DNA of 46,530 nt from Phenylobacterium sp. (lineage in GTDB: Bacteria > Pseudomonadota > Alphaproteobacteria > Caulobacterales > Caulobacteraceae). The stretch is taken from positions 1-46,530 of the forward strand of contig NZ_JAUSLG010000063.1 in assembly GCF_030646615.1 (NCBI RefSeq). The letters run 5' to 3'. Position 1 is the first letter of the stretch. Each line of letters begins with the position of its first letter. The notes under the pieces are model-generated. The model made no database searches, had not been told where the DNA came from, and worked only from the letters and a program-made list of their open reading frames with translations. Below, in pieces: positions 9,124-16,508 of this stretch. The translations under genes were made by a program, and so were the position numbers.

Positions 9124-9879
9124 TCAGTCGACCCAGGCGCGGTAGATGGTGCAGCTCTCCGTCGCCTCGCGCAGGGGATTGTCGAATGGCACAACCTCCG
9201 CATCAGCCCGGGCGAAAACGCGCTGCAGCCGAGCGAGGAAGGCATCGTCCGGCGCGGCGTCCGACCAGAGGCCAAACACCCCGCCGGGATGCAGGCAGGG
9301 GACGAGCCTCGCCAGCCCCGCCTCGGCATAGAGGTCGCCATGGCTGGCGTTCAGCCAGGCCTCGGTGGAGTGGTCGATGTCGACGGCGATGACGTGGAAC
9401 CGGCCGGGATCCGGCAAGGCGCCGCTGCGGGCCATGGCGAAGAAGTCGCCCTCGATCAGAGCGCAGCGCGGATCGGACGACAGCCGCGGCCCGAGGTCCA
9501 CCAGGCCCTGCCGGTGCCAGGCGATCACCTCGGGCAGGACGTCGACCACCGCCAGGCTCCGCACCCGGTCGTGGTCCAGCGCCGCCGCCGCCGTATAGCC
9601 AAGGCCAAGCCCGCCCACGAGGACATCGAGGTCTCCGGCCGGCGCCGCCTCGATCGACAGGTGGGCCAGGGCCCGTTCGCCGGCCGTGAACAGGCTCGAC
9701 ATCAGGAAGTCCTCGCCGAGCTTCACCTCCAGCACATCGCAGTCCAGGGTGAGCATCCGCCGTCGGCGCAGGCTGAGCGCCCCCATGGGGGTCACGTGGT
9801 AGGCCAGTTCGGCGAAGGTCATGAGGTCTCGCGGTTCGGGGGGACGGGAACGGCCAGGGGCCCGCGTCGTCGGGCTCAT
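9124..9879 (-). CDS. Spermidine synthase-like (polyamine aminopropyltransferase-fold) protein
   Basis: 251-residue protein with a class I SAM-binding fold resembling SpeE. GDLDVLVGGLGLGYTAAAAL is the nucleotide-binding loop (Gly-rich, after a beta strand). The acidic residue of VVDVLPEVIAWH follows, as in spermidine synthases. FHVIAVDIDHSTEAWL is the catalytic-side segment, where true SpeE has a D-x-x-D pattern with adjacent residues; here D-I-D-H is present. The N-terminal tetramerisation region is short, so the substrate may not be putrescine. Two starts are possible: the ATG at 9879, preceded by AAGG six bases upstream, and the ATG at 9822, which gives MTFAELAYHVTPMGAL. I prefer 9879 on the ribosome site, but both are plausible. 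It is divergent from the secreted protein gene at 10055. Confidence 0.75.
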   Translation of the reverse strand: MSPTTRAPGRSRPPEPRDLMTFAELAYHVTPMGALSLRRRRMLTLDCDVLEVKLGEDFLMSSLFTAGERALAHLSIEAAPAGDLDVLVGGLGLGYTAAAALDHDRVRSLAVVDVLPEVIAWHRQGLVDLGPRLSSDPRCALIEGDFFAMARSGALPDPGRFHVIAVDIDHSTEAWLNASHGDLYAEAGLARLVPCLHPGGVFGLWSDAAPDDAFLARLQRVFARADAEVVPFDNPLREATESCTIYRAWVD

Positions 9880-10054
9880 CCTAGGCCTTGGCCGGGGCCG
9901 GTGGGTAGGGCGGCCAGCCAGGAACCTGCCCATAGGCTGGGCGCAGGGCGCTGCAATCTTGCTCAAAAGCGGCCAGGGGCGATCCCCCTGCGCGCCGCAT
10001 CTGGCCAAGCCGGGTGTTAGAATGTACCATTGTCGCCAATTGGAGGCTGATATC

Positions 10055-10348
10055 ATGCGGACAGCAGTTCTGTTGGGTTTTTGCGTCGCGCTAGGCGCCA
10101 GCGCCGCCCAGGCCTGCGATATGCATGGCGACCTGTACGGCCCCATGACCGCCTATTACAGCTATCGCGACATGAACCCCGAGCAGCGGCGCGATGCTGA
10201 CGCCAGGGCCCGGGAGGCCATGCGCGAGAAGGACATGGCCGACGCCCGCAGCGCCCTGCTCTCCCGGTTCGCCATCAAGGTCGAGCGGGGTCCGGACGAG
10301 CCGCAGCTGGCCAGCGCCGCCTCCAGACAGGGTCGAAGCTCCCGCTAG
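10055..10348 (+). CDS. Small secreted protein of unknown function
   Basis: 97-residue protein, not recognised. Residues 1-20 (MRTAVLLGFCVALGASAAQA) form a clear signal peptide. The mature part starts with CDMHGDLYGPM and continues as a charged helix rich in Arg, Asp and Met (NPEQRRDADARAREAMREKDM), ending basic and Ser-rich. The cysteine right after the probable cleavage site is not in a convincing lipobox. GGAGG at 10042-10046 sits eight bases before the ATG at 10055, fixing the start. It is 54 bp upstream of an ABC transporter operon, in the position where related zinc-responsive loci encode a histidine-rich periplasmic binding protein. It has only one histidine in the mature part, so it is not an obvious equivalent. 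A role with that transporter is inferred from position only. Confidence 0.7.
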   Translation: MRTAVLLGFCVALGASAAQACDMHGDLYGPMTAYYSYRDMNPEQRRDADARAREAMREKDMADARSALLSRFAIKVERGPDEPQLASAASRQGRSSR

Positions 10349-10402
10349 CCTCCAGCCTGACGACCTTCGTTTATTGTATCCTGGACACATCGCGCCGATC
10401 TG

Positions 10403-11071
10403 ATGACGACGCCTTCCGAACGGCTTATCGAAGTCCAGGGCCTGCGCCATGAGATCGCGGGCCGCTGCGTCATGGACGTGCCTGCCTTCGCCGCCGGCCG
10501 TGGCGAGCACACCCTGCTGATCGGCCCGTCCGGCAGCGGCAAGACGACCCTGATCAACGTCATCACCGGCCTGATCACCCCGACCTCCGGCGAGGTGCGG
10601 ATCGATGGCGAGCTGATGTCCAGCCTGCCGCCGGCCAAGCGGGACCAGCTTCGAAGGCGAACCATCGGGGTGGTGTTCCAGACCCTGCGATTGATTTCAG
10701 CCCTCACCGTCCGCCAGAACCTGTCCCTGGCCCAGACCCTGGCCTTGGGCCATGCCGAGCCCGCGATCATTGATGATCTGATCGGCCAGGTGGGGCTGAA
10801 GCATCGGGCCGACGCCATGCCCCGGGAACTGAGCCACGGCGAGGGCCAGCGCGCCGCCATCGCCCGCGCGCTGTGCGCCCGGCCGGCCATCGTGGTGGCC
10901 GACGAACCCACCTCGGCCCTGGACGACGCCAATGCGCTGGCCATGGCCGAGCTCTTGCTGAGCACCGCCGAGACAACCGGCGCGACCCTGCTCATCGCCA
11001 CCCATGACAACCGGCTGCGCGACCGCTTCGCGCGGACCCTGGCGCTGACAGCCCCGCAGGTGACGGCATGA
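10403..11071 (+). CDS. ABC transporter ATP-binding protein (LolD/MacB-like)
   Basis: 222-residue ABC ATPase that would power the adjacent FtsX-type permease. Walker A GPSGSGKTT is at residues 41-49, the Q-loop VFQTLRL at about 91-97, the signature LSHGEGQ (an LSGGQ variant) at 143-149, Walker B plus D-loop IVVADEPTSALD at 163-174 and the H-loop THD at about 205. The size and spacing are those of the MacB/LolD/FtsE class rather than of importers with a separate solute-binding protein. The gene begins at the ATG at 10403 and overlaps the permease start by 4 bases (ATGA, 11068-11071). Related pairs next to DUF3299 are zinc-responsive in Pseudomonas and Vibrio as I recall; substrate and direction of transport are unproven. 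Confidence 0.9.
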   Translation: MTTPSERLIEVQGLRHEIAGRCVMDVPAFAAGRGEHTLLIGPSGSGKTTLINVITGLITPTSGEVRIDGELMSSLPPAKRDQLRRRTIGVVFQTLRLISALTVRQNLSLAQTLALGHAEPAIIDDLIGQVGLKHRADAMPRELSHGEGQRAAIARALCARPAIVVADEPTSALDDANALAMAELLLSTAETTGATLLIATHDNRLRDRFARTLALTAPQVTA

Positions 11072-12393
11072 CCCTGGCCGGACTGTCGCTGGCCTATCTG
11101 AAGGACCGGGCGCTCAATACCGCCCTCAACATCCTGTTGCTGACGCTGAGCGTAGCGACCCTGGTGATCCTCGTCCTGTTCTCGAGCCAGCTCAGCGAGC
11201 GGTTCGCCCGCGATGCGCAGGGAATCGACCTGGTGGTCGGCGCCAAGGGCTCGCCCCTGCAGCTCATCCTCTCCAGCATCTACCAGGTCGATGTGCCGAC
11301 GGGGAACATCCCGCTGGAGACCCTGGAGACGCTGCGCGCCGATCCCACGGTGGCCGAGGTCATTCCCCTGGCCCTGGGCGACAGCTTCCGCAGCTATCGG
11401 ATCGTCGGAACCGAGAGCGCCTATGTGGAGCACTACAACGGCCGCATGGCCGAAGGCCGCATGTTCGAGGCGCCCTATGAGACGGTGATCGGCGCCCAGG
11501 TGGCCCGGGGCACGGGCGCGGGACTCGGTCAGAAGTTCGAGGGCTCCCACGGCCTTTCCGGCGACGGCCATGTGCACGAGCAGACGCCCTTCGAGGTGGT
11601 CGGCATCCTCGCCCCGACCGGCACGGTCCTCGACCGGCTGATCGTTACGCCGGTCGCCAGCGTCTGGGGCGCCCACGGCTTTGGGACCGGTCCGAGCGAG
11701 GATCATGACGATCACGAAGATCATGAGCACGAAACGGCGGGCCACGATGAACACGCCGGCCACGATCATGAGCATGACGACCATGAACATGAACATGACG
11801 ACGTCGCCCACGACGACGACGCTGCACATCACGCCGACGAGGCCGAGCTGGAAGTCACCGCCCTGCTGGTGAAGTACCGTTCGTCCCTCGCGGCCGTCCG
11901 CCTGCCCACCTTCATCAACCGCCAGACCCAGCTGCAGGCCGCCGCGCCCGCGGTGGAGATGACCCGTCTGCTGTCCCTGCTAGGGGTCGGCATCGACGCC
12001 GTGCGGGCCTTCGCCATCCTGTTGATGATCACCAGCGGCCTCTCGATCTTCGTCGCCCTCTATTCGGCGCTTCGCCAGCGCGAGGGCGACATGGCCATGT
12101 TGCGCGTCATGGGCGCCCGACCGCCGGCCATCTTTGGCCACATCGTCCTGGAGGGCGTGCTGCTGGCCGCCGCCGGCGCCCTTCTGGGGGTGATCGTGGG
12201 CCATTGGGTGGTCGCCTTCGCCGCCGCCACCTTCCCGCAACTGCAGGACATGGGCCTCAGCGCCCTGCGCTTTGAGCCGGCCGAAGCGGTCATCGTCCTG
12301 GCGGCCATCGCCATGGGCGGGCTCGCCGCCCTGGTTCCGGCCTTGAAGGTCTTCCGGGTGGATATCGCCCAAACCCTCGCCGACACCCGTTAG
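11068..12393 (+). CDS. FtsX/MacB-like ABC permease with a histidine-rich loop
   Basis: 441-residue inner-membrane permease of the FtsX family. One transmembrane segment lies near the N-terminus (about 12-35), a large periplasmic MacB-like domain follows (about 36-300), and three segments are at the C-terminus (about 310-335, 360-385 and 405-430). ALYSALRQREGDMAMLRVMGA (about 332-352) is the typical cytoplasmic loop. Unusually, the periplasmic domain contains an acidic, histidine-rich insert at about 211-260 with 15 histidines alternating with Asp/Glu, a pattern typical of zinc-binding loops. Its coding DNA is rich in repeated GATCAT/GAACAT units and lower in GC than its surroundings. It is translationally coupled to the ATPase. 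I infer metal binding, most likely zinc, at the periplasmic face. Confidence 0.9.
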   Translation: MTLAGLSLAYLKDRALNTALNILLLTLSVATLVILVLFSSQLSERFARDAQGIDLVVGAKGSPLQLILSSIYQVDVPTGNIPLETLETLRADPTVAEVIPLALGDSFRSYRIVGTESAYVEHYNGRMAEGRMFEAPYETVIGAQVARGTGAGLGQKFEGSHGLSGDGHVHEQTPFEVVGILAPTGTVLDRLIVTPVASVWGAHGFGTGPSEDHDDHEDHEHETAGHDEHAGHDHEHDDHEHEHDDVAHDDDAAHHADEAELEVTALLVKYRSSLAAVRLPTFINRQTQLQAAAPAVEMTRLLSLLGVGIDAVRAFAILLMITSGLSIFVALYSALRQREGDMAMLRVMGARPPAIFGHIVLEGVLLAAAGALLGVIVGHWVVAFAAATFPQLQDMGLSALRFEPAEAVIVLAAIAMGGLAALVPALKVFRVDIAQTLADTR

Positions 12394-12404
12394 GAGTCAG
12401 AGTG

Positions 12405-12893
12405 ATGCTCATACGCCTGCTGCTCACCGCCGTCCTCGCCCTCCAGGCGACGCCAGTCGCCGTCTCGGCGCAGACTCGCCCGGTAGCGCCGACGGAGAGC
12501 GTCTGGAAACCGGCCGACACGCCCCCCGGCGGCGTCGCCTGGTCGCTCCTGGAATCGACCCAGGAGATCACCCGCACCGATGCGCGGGGTTATGTAGTGT
12601 CCAAGCCTTCCTTCCCGGCCGGGGTGCTGGCCCTGAAGGGCAAGAAGGTGAAGGTCTCGGGCTATATGATGCCGTTGCAGAACGGCCCGAACCAGACCCA
12701 CTTCGTCCTGCTGGCCTATCCGCCGGACTGCCCCTTCCACCTCAATCCGAGCCCGATGCAGTTCATCGAGGTGAAGACCGAAAAGGGCGTGACCTTCGAC
12801 TATGGGGTCAAGACCATCGAAGGCGTGCTGGAGCTTGGCGGTCAGGACGAGGGCGGGGTCTTCTACAAGATCAACGGCGGCCGCGCGCTCTAG
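12405..12893 (+). CDS. DUF3299 secreted protein
   Basis: 162-residue exported protein. Residues 1-22 form a signal peptide ending near AVSAQ. The mature domain has SGYMMPLQNG, FVLLAYPPDCPFHLNP and a C-terminal Val/Gly-rich beta segment, the DUF3299 pattern. The biochemical role is unknown. The single conserved cysteine-histidine motif DCPFH could bind metal. TAGGAG at 12391-12396 precedes two overlapping starts, GTG at 12402 and ATG at 12405; I chose the ATG, which has an 8-base spacing. It lies 11 bp after the permease stop in the same direction and probably closes the operon. In gammaproteobacteria DUF3299 proteins accompany similar ATPase/permease pairs in zinc-starvation operons (family knowledge recalled, not searched). 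Confidence 0.82.
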   Translation: MLIRLLLTAVLALQATPVAVSAQTRPVAPTESVWKPADTPPGGVAWSLLESTQEITRTDARGYVVSKPSFPAGVLALKGKKVKVSGYMMPLQNGPNQTHFVLLAYPPDCPFHLNPSPMQFIEVKTEKGVTFDYGVKTIEGVLELGGQDEGGVFYKINGGRAL

Positions 12894-12902
12894 GGACACG
12901 GG

Positions 12903-12953
12903 TTGACACTCTCGGGCGGGCGCAGGTTCAAGATCAGTCCTGCTCTGATCTTG
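12903..12953 (+). promoter_or_regulatory. Candidate promoter and operator before nitronate monooxygenase
   Basis: A TTGACA hexamer at 12903-12908 matches a -35 element. A perfect 9-bp inverted repeat, CAAGATCAG (12929-12937) and CTGATCTTG (12945-12953) with a 7-nt spacer, begins 20 bp downstream, where a -10 element and start site would fall. The distal arm abuts the ribosome site GGAAGG before the ATG at 12964. The layout suggests a repressor site over the promoter, although a terminator of the upstream operon is possible. No T-run follows. Confidence 0.45.
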
Positions 12954-12963
12954 GAAGGCCCTG

Positions 12964-14052
12964 ATGTCCGACTGGCCCGACCGCCGCCTGATCGATCTGT
13001 TCGGGATACGCCATCCCATCCTCCAGGCCCCCATGGCCGGCGCCTCCGGTGTCGCCCTGGCCGTGGCGGTCAGCCGGGCCGGCGGCCTGGGCGCCCTGCC
13101 CTGCGCCCTACTGTCGCCGGAGGAGGCGCAGGCGCAGGTCGAGGCCTTTCGCCAGGCGGCGGGCGGCCCGCTGAACCTCAACTTCTTCTGCCATACGCCC
13201 CCTACGCCAGACCTAGCGGCCGAGGCGGCCTGGATGGCGGCGCTGTCGCCCTACTATGCCGAGTTGGGGCTCGACCCCGAGGCCCCGCGGCCGGCGGCGA
13301 CCCGGGCGCCCTTCGACGACGCCTTCTGCGCGCTCGTCGAAACCACGCGACCGGAGGTGGTCAGCTTCCATTTCGGCCTGCCCACGGCAGGCCTGCTGGC
13401 GCGGGTGCGCGCGAGCGGCGCACGAGTCATCAGCTCCGCCACCACGGTCGAAGAAGCGGTGTGGCTGGCCGAGCGGGGCTGTGACGCCGTGATCGCCATG
13501 GGCTTCGAGGCGGGCGGTCATCGGGCGAGCTTCCTCACCGACGATATGAGCGCCCAGCCGGGGACCTTCGCCCTGGTCCCCCAGATCGTCGATGCGGTCG
13601 ACCTCCCGGTGATCGCCGCCGGCGGCGTGGCCGATGGGCGTGGTGTGGCCGCCGCCCTGGCGCTTGGCGCCGCCGGGGTCCAGGTGGGCACGGCCTATCT
13701 GAGAAGCCCGGAGTCGCTGGTCCCGGACTTCCACCGCCAGGCCCTGGCGGCGGCGCGGGACGACGGCACGGCGGTGACGAACCTGTTCACCGGCCGCCCG
13801 GCGCGGGGGATCTCCAACCGGCTGATGGCCGAGATCGGCCCGATGTCGGCGGCGGCGACCCCCTTCCCCACGGCGGCGGGCGCCCTTGCGCCGCTGCGGT
13901 CGGCGCGGCCGGGGCCAGATTTCAGCAATATGTGGGCCGGCCAGGGCGCGGCCCTGGCGCGGGAGTCGGGCGCCGAAGATGTCACCCTGGCCCTGGCCCG
14001 GGACGGCCTCGCCCGGCTGGCCAGGCTCAGCGGAAGGCCGCGCCCGGCTTGA
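12964..14052 (+). CDS. Nitronate monooxygenase (2-nitropropane dioxygenase family)
   Basis: 362-residue FMN-dependent TIM-barrel enzyme oxidising alkyl nitronates, such as propionate-3-nitronate, to carbonyl compounds and nitrite. The N-terminus LFGIRHPILQAPMAGASG is the phosphate-binding start of the family. GCDAVIAMGFEAGGHRAS (about 175-192) holds the catalytic His. IAAGGVADGRGVAAALALGA (about 217-236) is the FMN phosphate loop. The last segment includes TNLFTGRPARGISNRL. The ATG at 12964 is preceded by GGAAGG. The 3' end overlaps the convergent YgaP-like gene by 26 bp. It detoxifies nitro compounds and may not belong to the sulfide functions nearby. Several related enoyl reductases share this fold, so the exact substrate is uncertain. 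Confidence 0.88.
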   Translation: MSDWPDRRLIDLFGIRHPILQAPMAGASGVALAVAVSRAGGLGALPCALLSPEEAQAQVEAFRQAAGGPLNLNFFCHTPPTPDLAAEAAWMAALSPYYAELGLDPEAPRPAATRAPFDDAFCALVETTRPEVVSFHFGLPTAGLLARVRASGARVISSATTVEEAVWLAERGCDAVIAMGFEAGGHRASFLTDDMSAQPGTFALVPQIVDAVDLPVIAAGGVADGRGVAAALALGAAGVQVGTAYLRSPESLVPDFHRQALAAARDDGTAVTNLFTGRPARGISNRLMAEIGPMSAAATPFPTAAGALAPLRSARPGPDFSNMWAGQGAALARESGAEDVTLALARDGLARLARLSGRPRPA

Positions 14053-14230
14053 CGCCCAGCTTCTTGAACACCAGGGCGGCCGGGCAAAAGCCCGTGAAGG
14101 CCGCCTGGATCATATTGGCCCCGGCAAACGCGCTGAGCAGCATCCACCAGGGGCTGACCAGATAGGCCAGGGCCACCCCCGCCAGGACGACGAGTCCGGC
14201 GAAGACGAAGACGACGCGGTCGAGTGTCAT
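14027..14230 (-). CDS. YgaP-like DUF2892 membrane protein
   Basis: 67-residue inner-membrane protein with two predicted hairpin helices (about 6-24 and 30-47) flanking the SPWWMLLSAFAGANMIQAAFTGFCP segment typical of DUF2892. In E. coli YgaP this domain is fused to a rhodanese and mediates membrane association. Here it is free-standing, with a separate rhodanese in the same island. It keeps the FCP cysteine. It starts 28 bp after trxC on the same strand, so it is most likely the third gene of sqr-trxC-DUF2892. Its 3' end overlaps the nitronate monooxygenase gene. Its function with persulfide-handling proteins is inferred from context and from family association. Confidence 0.82.
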   Translation of the reverse strand: MTLDRVVFVFAGLVVLAGVALAYLVSPWWMLLSAFAGANMIQAAFTGFCPAALVFKKLGVKPGAAFR

Positions 14231-14258
14231 GAGCTTGGCCCTTGGTAAGCGCCGCCAT

Positions 14259-14696
14259 TCAGGCGGCGGCGAGCGCCTGGTTCATCCAGGCGATGATCTG
14301 GTCGGTGGTCATGGCGCCGGCCTGGCGGGCGACCTCCCGGCCGTCCTTCAGCAGGATCAGGGCCGGGATGCCCGACACCCCAAGGGCGGCGCTGGCGTCC
14401 GGCGCCTCATCGGCGTTCAGCTTCAACAGACGCGCCCGCGGCTCCAGGCGCTGGGCGGCGGCGGCGAAATGCGGCGCCATGGAGCGGCAGGGCCCGCACC
14501 ACGGCGCCCACACGTCCAGCAGCACCGGCAGGCCCTGATTGGCGCGGCGGTGGACCTGCAGGCGCGCAGCGTCCACCTCGACCGGGCGGCCCTGGAACAG
14601 GGCCTCGCCGCAGCGACCGCACTTGGCGGCGCCGGCGTCCCGTTCGGGCGGAATGCGGTTGGCGGCGGCGCAGTTGGGGCAGACGATCTGGACCAT
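14259..14696 (-). CDS. trxC: Thioredoxin 2 (TrxC type)
   Basis: 145-residue cytoplasmic thioredoxin with an N-terminal zinc ribbon. CPNC (about 6-9) and CGRC (about 26-29) form the four-cysteine zinc site of thioredoxin 2. The thioredoxin domain (about 45-145) carries the WAPWCGPCRS active site at about 63-72, the usual cis-proline region SGIPAL, and the Gly-rich C-terminal strand. The ATG at 14696 fits the TrxC N-terminus MVQIVCPNC; longer frames are not supported. It starts 2 bp after the sqr stop, so the two are surely cotranscribed. Here it may reduce persulfides made by the neighbouring enzymes, or repair oxidised thiols. That role is inferred from operon position. Confidence 0.93.
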   Translation of the reverse strand: MVQIVCPNCAAANRIPPERDAGAAKCGRCGEALFQGRPVEVDAARLQVHRRANQGLPVLLDVWAPWCGPCRSMAPHFAAAAQRLEPRARLLKLNADEAPDASAALGVSGIPALILLKDGREVARQAGAMTTDQIIAWMNQALAAA

Positions 14697-14698
14697 GG

Positions 14699-15976
14699 TC
14701 AGGCTTTCAGCTTGCGGGCCCCCATGAGGTCGAGGGCCAGCTTCTCGTAGAAGGGCGCGCTTTCGCCGCGCTTGATCTTCCCGATGAAGTATTTCTCGAA
14801 GCCCACCTTCGCCAGATGCACCCATGCGCCTTCGGCCGCCCAGTTGAGATTGCGCGGCGGGATCTGCGGTTGGGCGATAAAGGCCACCCCGCCGTCTCCG
14901 AAGTCCGCCAGACAGATGGCGTTCCATGTGGCTTCGTGCGTGGGCTCCTGGCCGTCCAGCATCTGTCGCAGGTTTTCGGCGATGGCGGTGACCATGCTCT
15001 CGATCATGAAGCCGGTCTTGGGCACCCCCACCGGCACCGGCGTCTTGCCCACCGGCGGAATGGCGACGCAGACGCCGAGGGAAAAGACGTTGCGATAGGT
15101 CGGATTGCGCTGGTGGCGGTCGGCCAGGATGAAGCCGCGGGGATTGGTCAGGCCATCGACCCCCGCCACCGCCGCGACGCCGCGGAAGGCCGGCAGCATC
15201 ATGGAATAGGCGAAGGGCAGGTCGTGGGTCGCCTTCACCGCGCCGTCGTCGGCCACCTCCTCCACCGACATCAGGCCGTCCGTCACCTTGACCACCCGGG
15301 CGTTGGTGATGAACTTGATGTGCCGGTCGCGCATCTCGGCCTCCAGCAGGCCCTTAGTGTCGCCGACCCCGTCGAGACCGAGATGGCCCACATAGGGCTC
15401 GGCGGTGACGAAGGTCATGGGCACGCGGTCGCGGACCTTCCGACGCCGGAGCTCAGTGTCGAGGATCATGGCGAATTCATAGGCCGGGCCGTAGCAGGAG
15501 GCGCCCTGCACCGCCCCCACCACGATGGGACCCGGCTGGCGGACGAAGGCTTCGAAAGCCGCGGCCGCCTTTTCCGCGTGATCCACATGGCAGATCGACT
15601 GGGTGAAGCCGTCCGGTCCCAGGCCCTCGATCTCGTCAAAGGCCAGCTCCGGTCCGGTGGCGATGACCAGATAGTCGTAGAACAGGCTCTCGCCGTCTTC
15701 GAGCTCCAGGCGATGCTCCCCGGGATGCACGCGCCGGGCGCCGACCGCGGTGAAGCCGATCTTCCTGCGCGCCATCACGGGGGCCAGGGCCACCTCGATG
15801 GCCTCACGGGTGCGCCAGCCGATGGCCACCCAGGGGTTGGACGGCACGAAGTGAAAGGTCTCTTCGCGGGAGACGACCATGACCTCGGCCCGGGCGCCCA
15901 CGGCGGCCTTGATCTCGAAGGCGGCGATGGCGCCGCCGAGTCCGGCGCCCAGAATGGCGATGATGGGTTTTGTCAT
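14699..15976 (-). CDS. sqr: Sulfide:quinone oxidoreductase
   Basis: 425-residue membrane-associated flavoprotein oxidising sulfide to sulfane sulfur and passing electrons to quinone. The N-terminal dinucleotide loop ILGAGLGGAIAAFE is at about 8-21. The FHFVPSNPW segment follows at about 41-49. Three cysteines match the catalytic set of SQRs (Cys128/160/356 of the Acidithiobacillus enzyme as I recall): Cys129 (SICH), Cys161 in GASCYGPAYE, and Cys355 in ICLADFGDGG. PQIPPRN near the C-terminus is also typical. The ATG at 15976 places the flavin loop near the N-terminus; AGGA lies upstream. The gene is divergent from the rhodanese operon across a palindromic site and leads trxC and the DUF2892 gene. 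It supplies the persulfide that the other genes handle. Confidence 0.93.
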   Translation of the reverse strand: MTKPIIAILGAGLGGAIAAFEIKAAVGARAEVMVVSREETFHFVPSNPWVAIGWRTREAIEVALAPVMARRKIGFTAVGARRVHPGEHRLELEDGESLFYDYLVIATGPELAFDEIEGLGPDGFTQSICHVDHAEKAAAAFEAFVRQPGPIVVGAVQGASCYGPAYEFAMILDTELRRRKVRDRVPMTFVTAEPYVGHLGLDGVGDTKGLLEAEMRDRHIKFITNARVVKVTDGLMSVEEVADDGAVKATHDLPFAYSMMLPAFRGVAAVAGVDGLTNPRGFILADRHQRNPTYRNVFSLGVCVAIPPVGKTPVPVGVPKTGFMIESMVTAIAENLRQMLDGQEPTHEATWNAICLADFGDGGVAFIAQPQIPPRNLNWAAEGAWVHLAKVGFEKYFIGKIKRGESAPFYEKLALDLMGARKLKA

Positions 15977-16082
15977 GGGTCGATCCTGCTCCCCTCTCCA
16001 GGCCCCGCATTGATCGCGCTCAAGGCGCGACGGCGCGGCCTGCGTCACAAGGTCCAAGGCTTGAACCGTCTCTTTATTCCAT

Positions 16083-16104
16083 TATATGCGCATCTTCGCA
16101 TATA
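16083..16104. promoter_or_regulatory. AT-rich inverted repeat in sqr/rhodanese intergenic region, candidate BigR-type operator
   Basis: Perfect 8-bp arms TATATGCG (16083-16090) and CGCATATA (16097-16104) flank a 6-nt spacer in an otherwise GC-rich gap. The site is 33 bp before the rhodanese ATG and about 107 bp before the sqr start. It is the only AT-rich palindrome in the gap and suits an ArsR-family dimer. A second AT-rich repeat lies before the persulfide dioxygenase gene. Assignment to the ArsR protein encoded at 20796 is inference. Confidence 0.6.
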
Positions 16105-16136
16105 CAATGGCGATCACGCATTCTGGAGCCCCGCCC

Positions 16137-16487
16137 ATGACCGAGCCCGACATCAGCGCCGCCGACGTCCATGACCGACTGAACGCCCATCAAATCGTGC
16201 TGATCGACGTCCGGGAGCCGGCCGAATATGCCGCCGAGCGGATCCATGGGGCGCTCAACCTGCCCCTGACCACCTTCGATCCCGCCGCCCTGCCGGTGGG
16301 CGGCGACCGGCCCGTGATCCTGCAATGCGGCTCGGGCAAGCGCTCGGCCATGGCCCTGGACCTCTGTCGCAAGGCCGGCGTCGAGGTGGCCGGTCACCTG
16401 GCCGGCGGGATCGGCGCCTGGCGCGCTGCGGGCCTGCCGGTGATCCGCATCGACCCCGCCACGGGCGCCGTCCGCGACGTCCGCTAG
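16137..16487 (+). CDS. Rhodanese-like sulfurtransferase
   Basis: 116-residue single-domain rhodanese. DVREPAEYAAERIHGALNLPL is the N-terminal rhodanese signature (about 25-45). The active-site loop QCGSGKRS (about 63-70) carries the persulfide-forming cysteine. GGIGAWRAAGLPV near the C-terminus completes the fold. GGAG at 16125-16128, eight bases before ATG 16137, fixes this start. The frame is open upstream through ATG 16086 and 16107, but those overlap the palindromic operator. It opens a plus-strand operon: 21 bp separate it from the RND adaptor. It likely moves sulfane sulfur between SQR, thiols and the dioxygenase. Rhodaneses are found in most BigR-regulated persulfide clusters, so the role is well supported by context. 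Confidence 0.9.
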   Translation: MTEPDISAADVHDRLNAHQIVLIDVREPAEYAAERIHGALNLPLTTFDPAALPVGGDRPVILQCGSGKRSAMALDLCRKAGVEVAGHLAGGIGAWRAAGLPVIRIDPATGAVRDVR

Positions 16488-16508
16488 TCGCCCCCGGAAG
16501 GATTGTTC

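Noticed and set aside
11698..11850. Short GATCAT/GAACAT repeats suspected of being a tandem repeat or array
   Set aside because: They encode the His/Asp/Glu-rich loop of the permease. Repeat units are irregular with no spacers, so there is no CRISPR or independent repeat.
16010..16023. TTGATCGCGCTCAA resembling an FNR/FixK box near sqr
   Set aside because: It fails at one conserved position and lies too close to the sqr start for the usual geometry. Kept only as a weak possibility.
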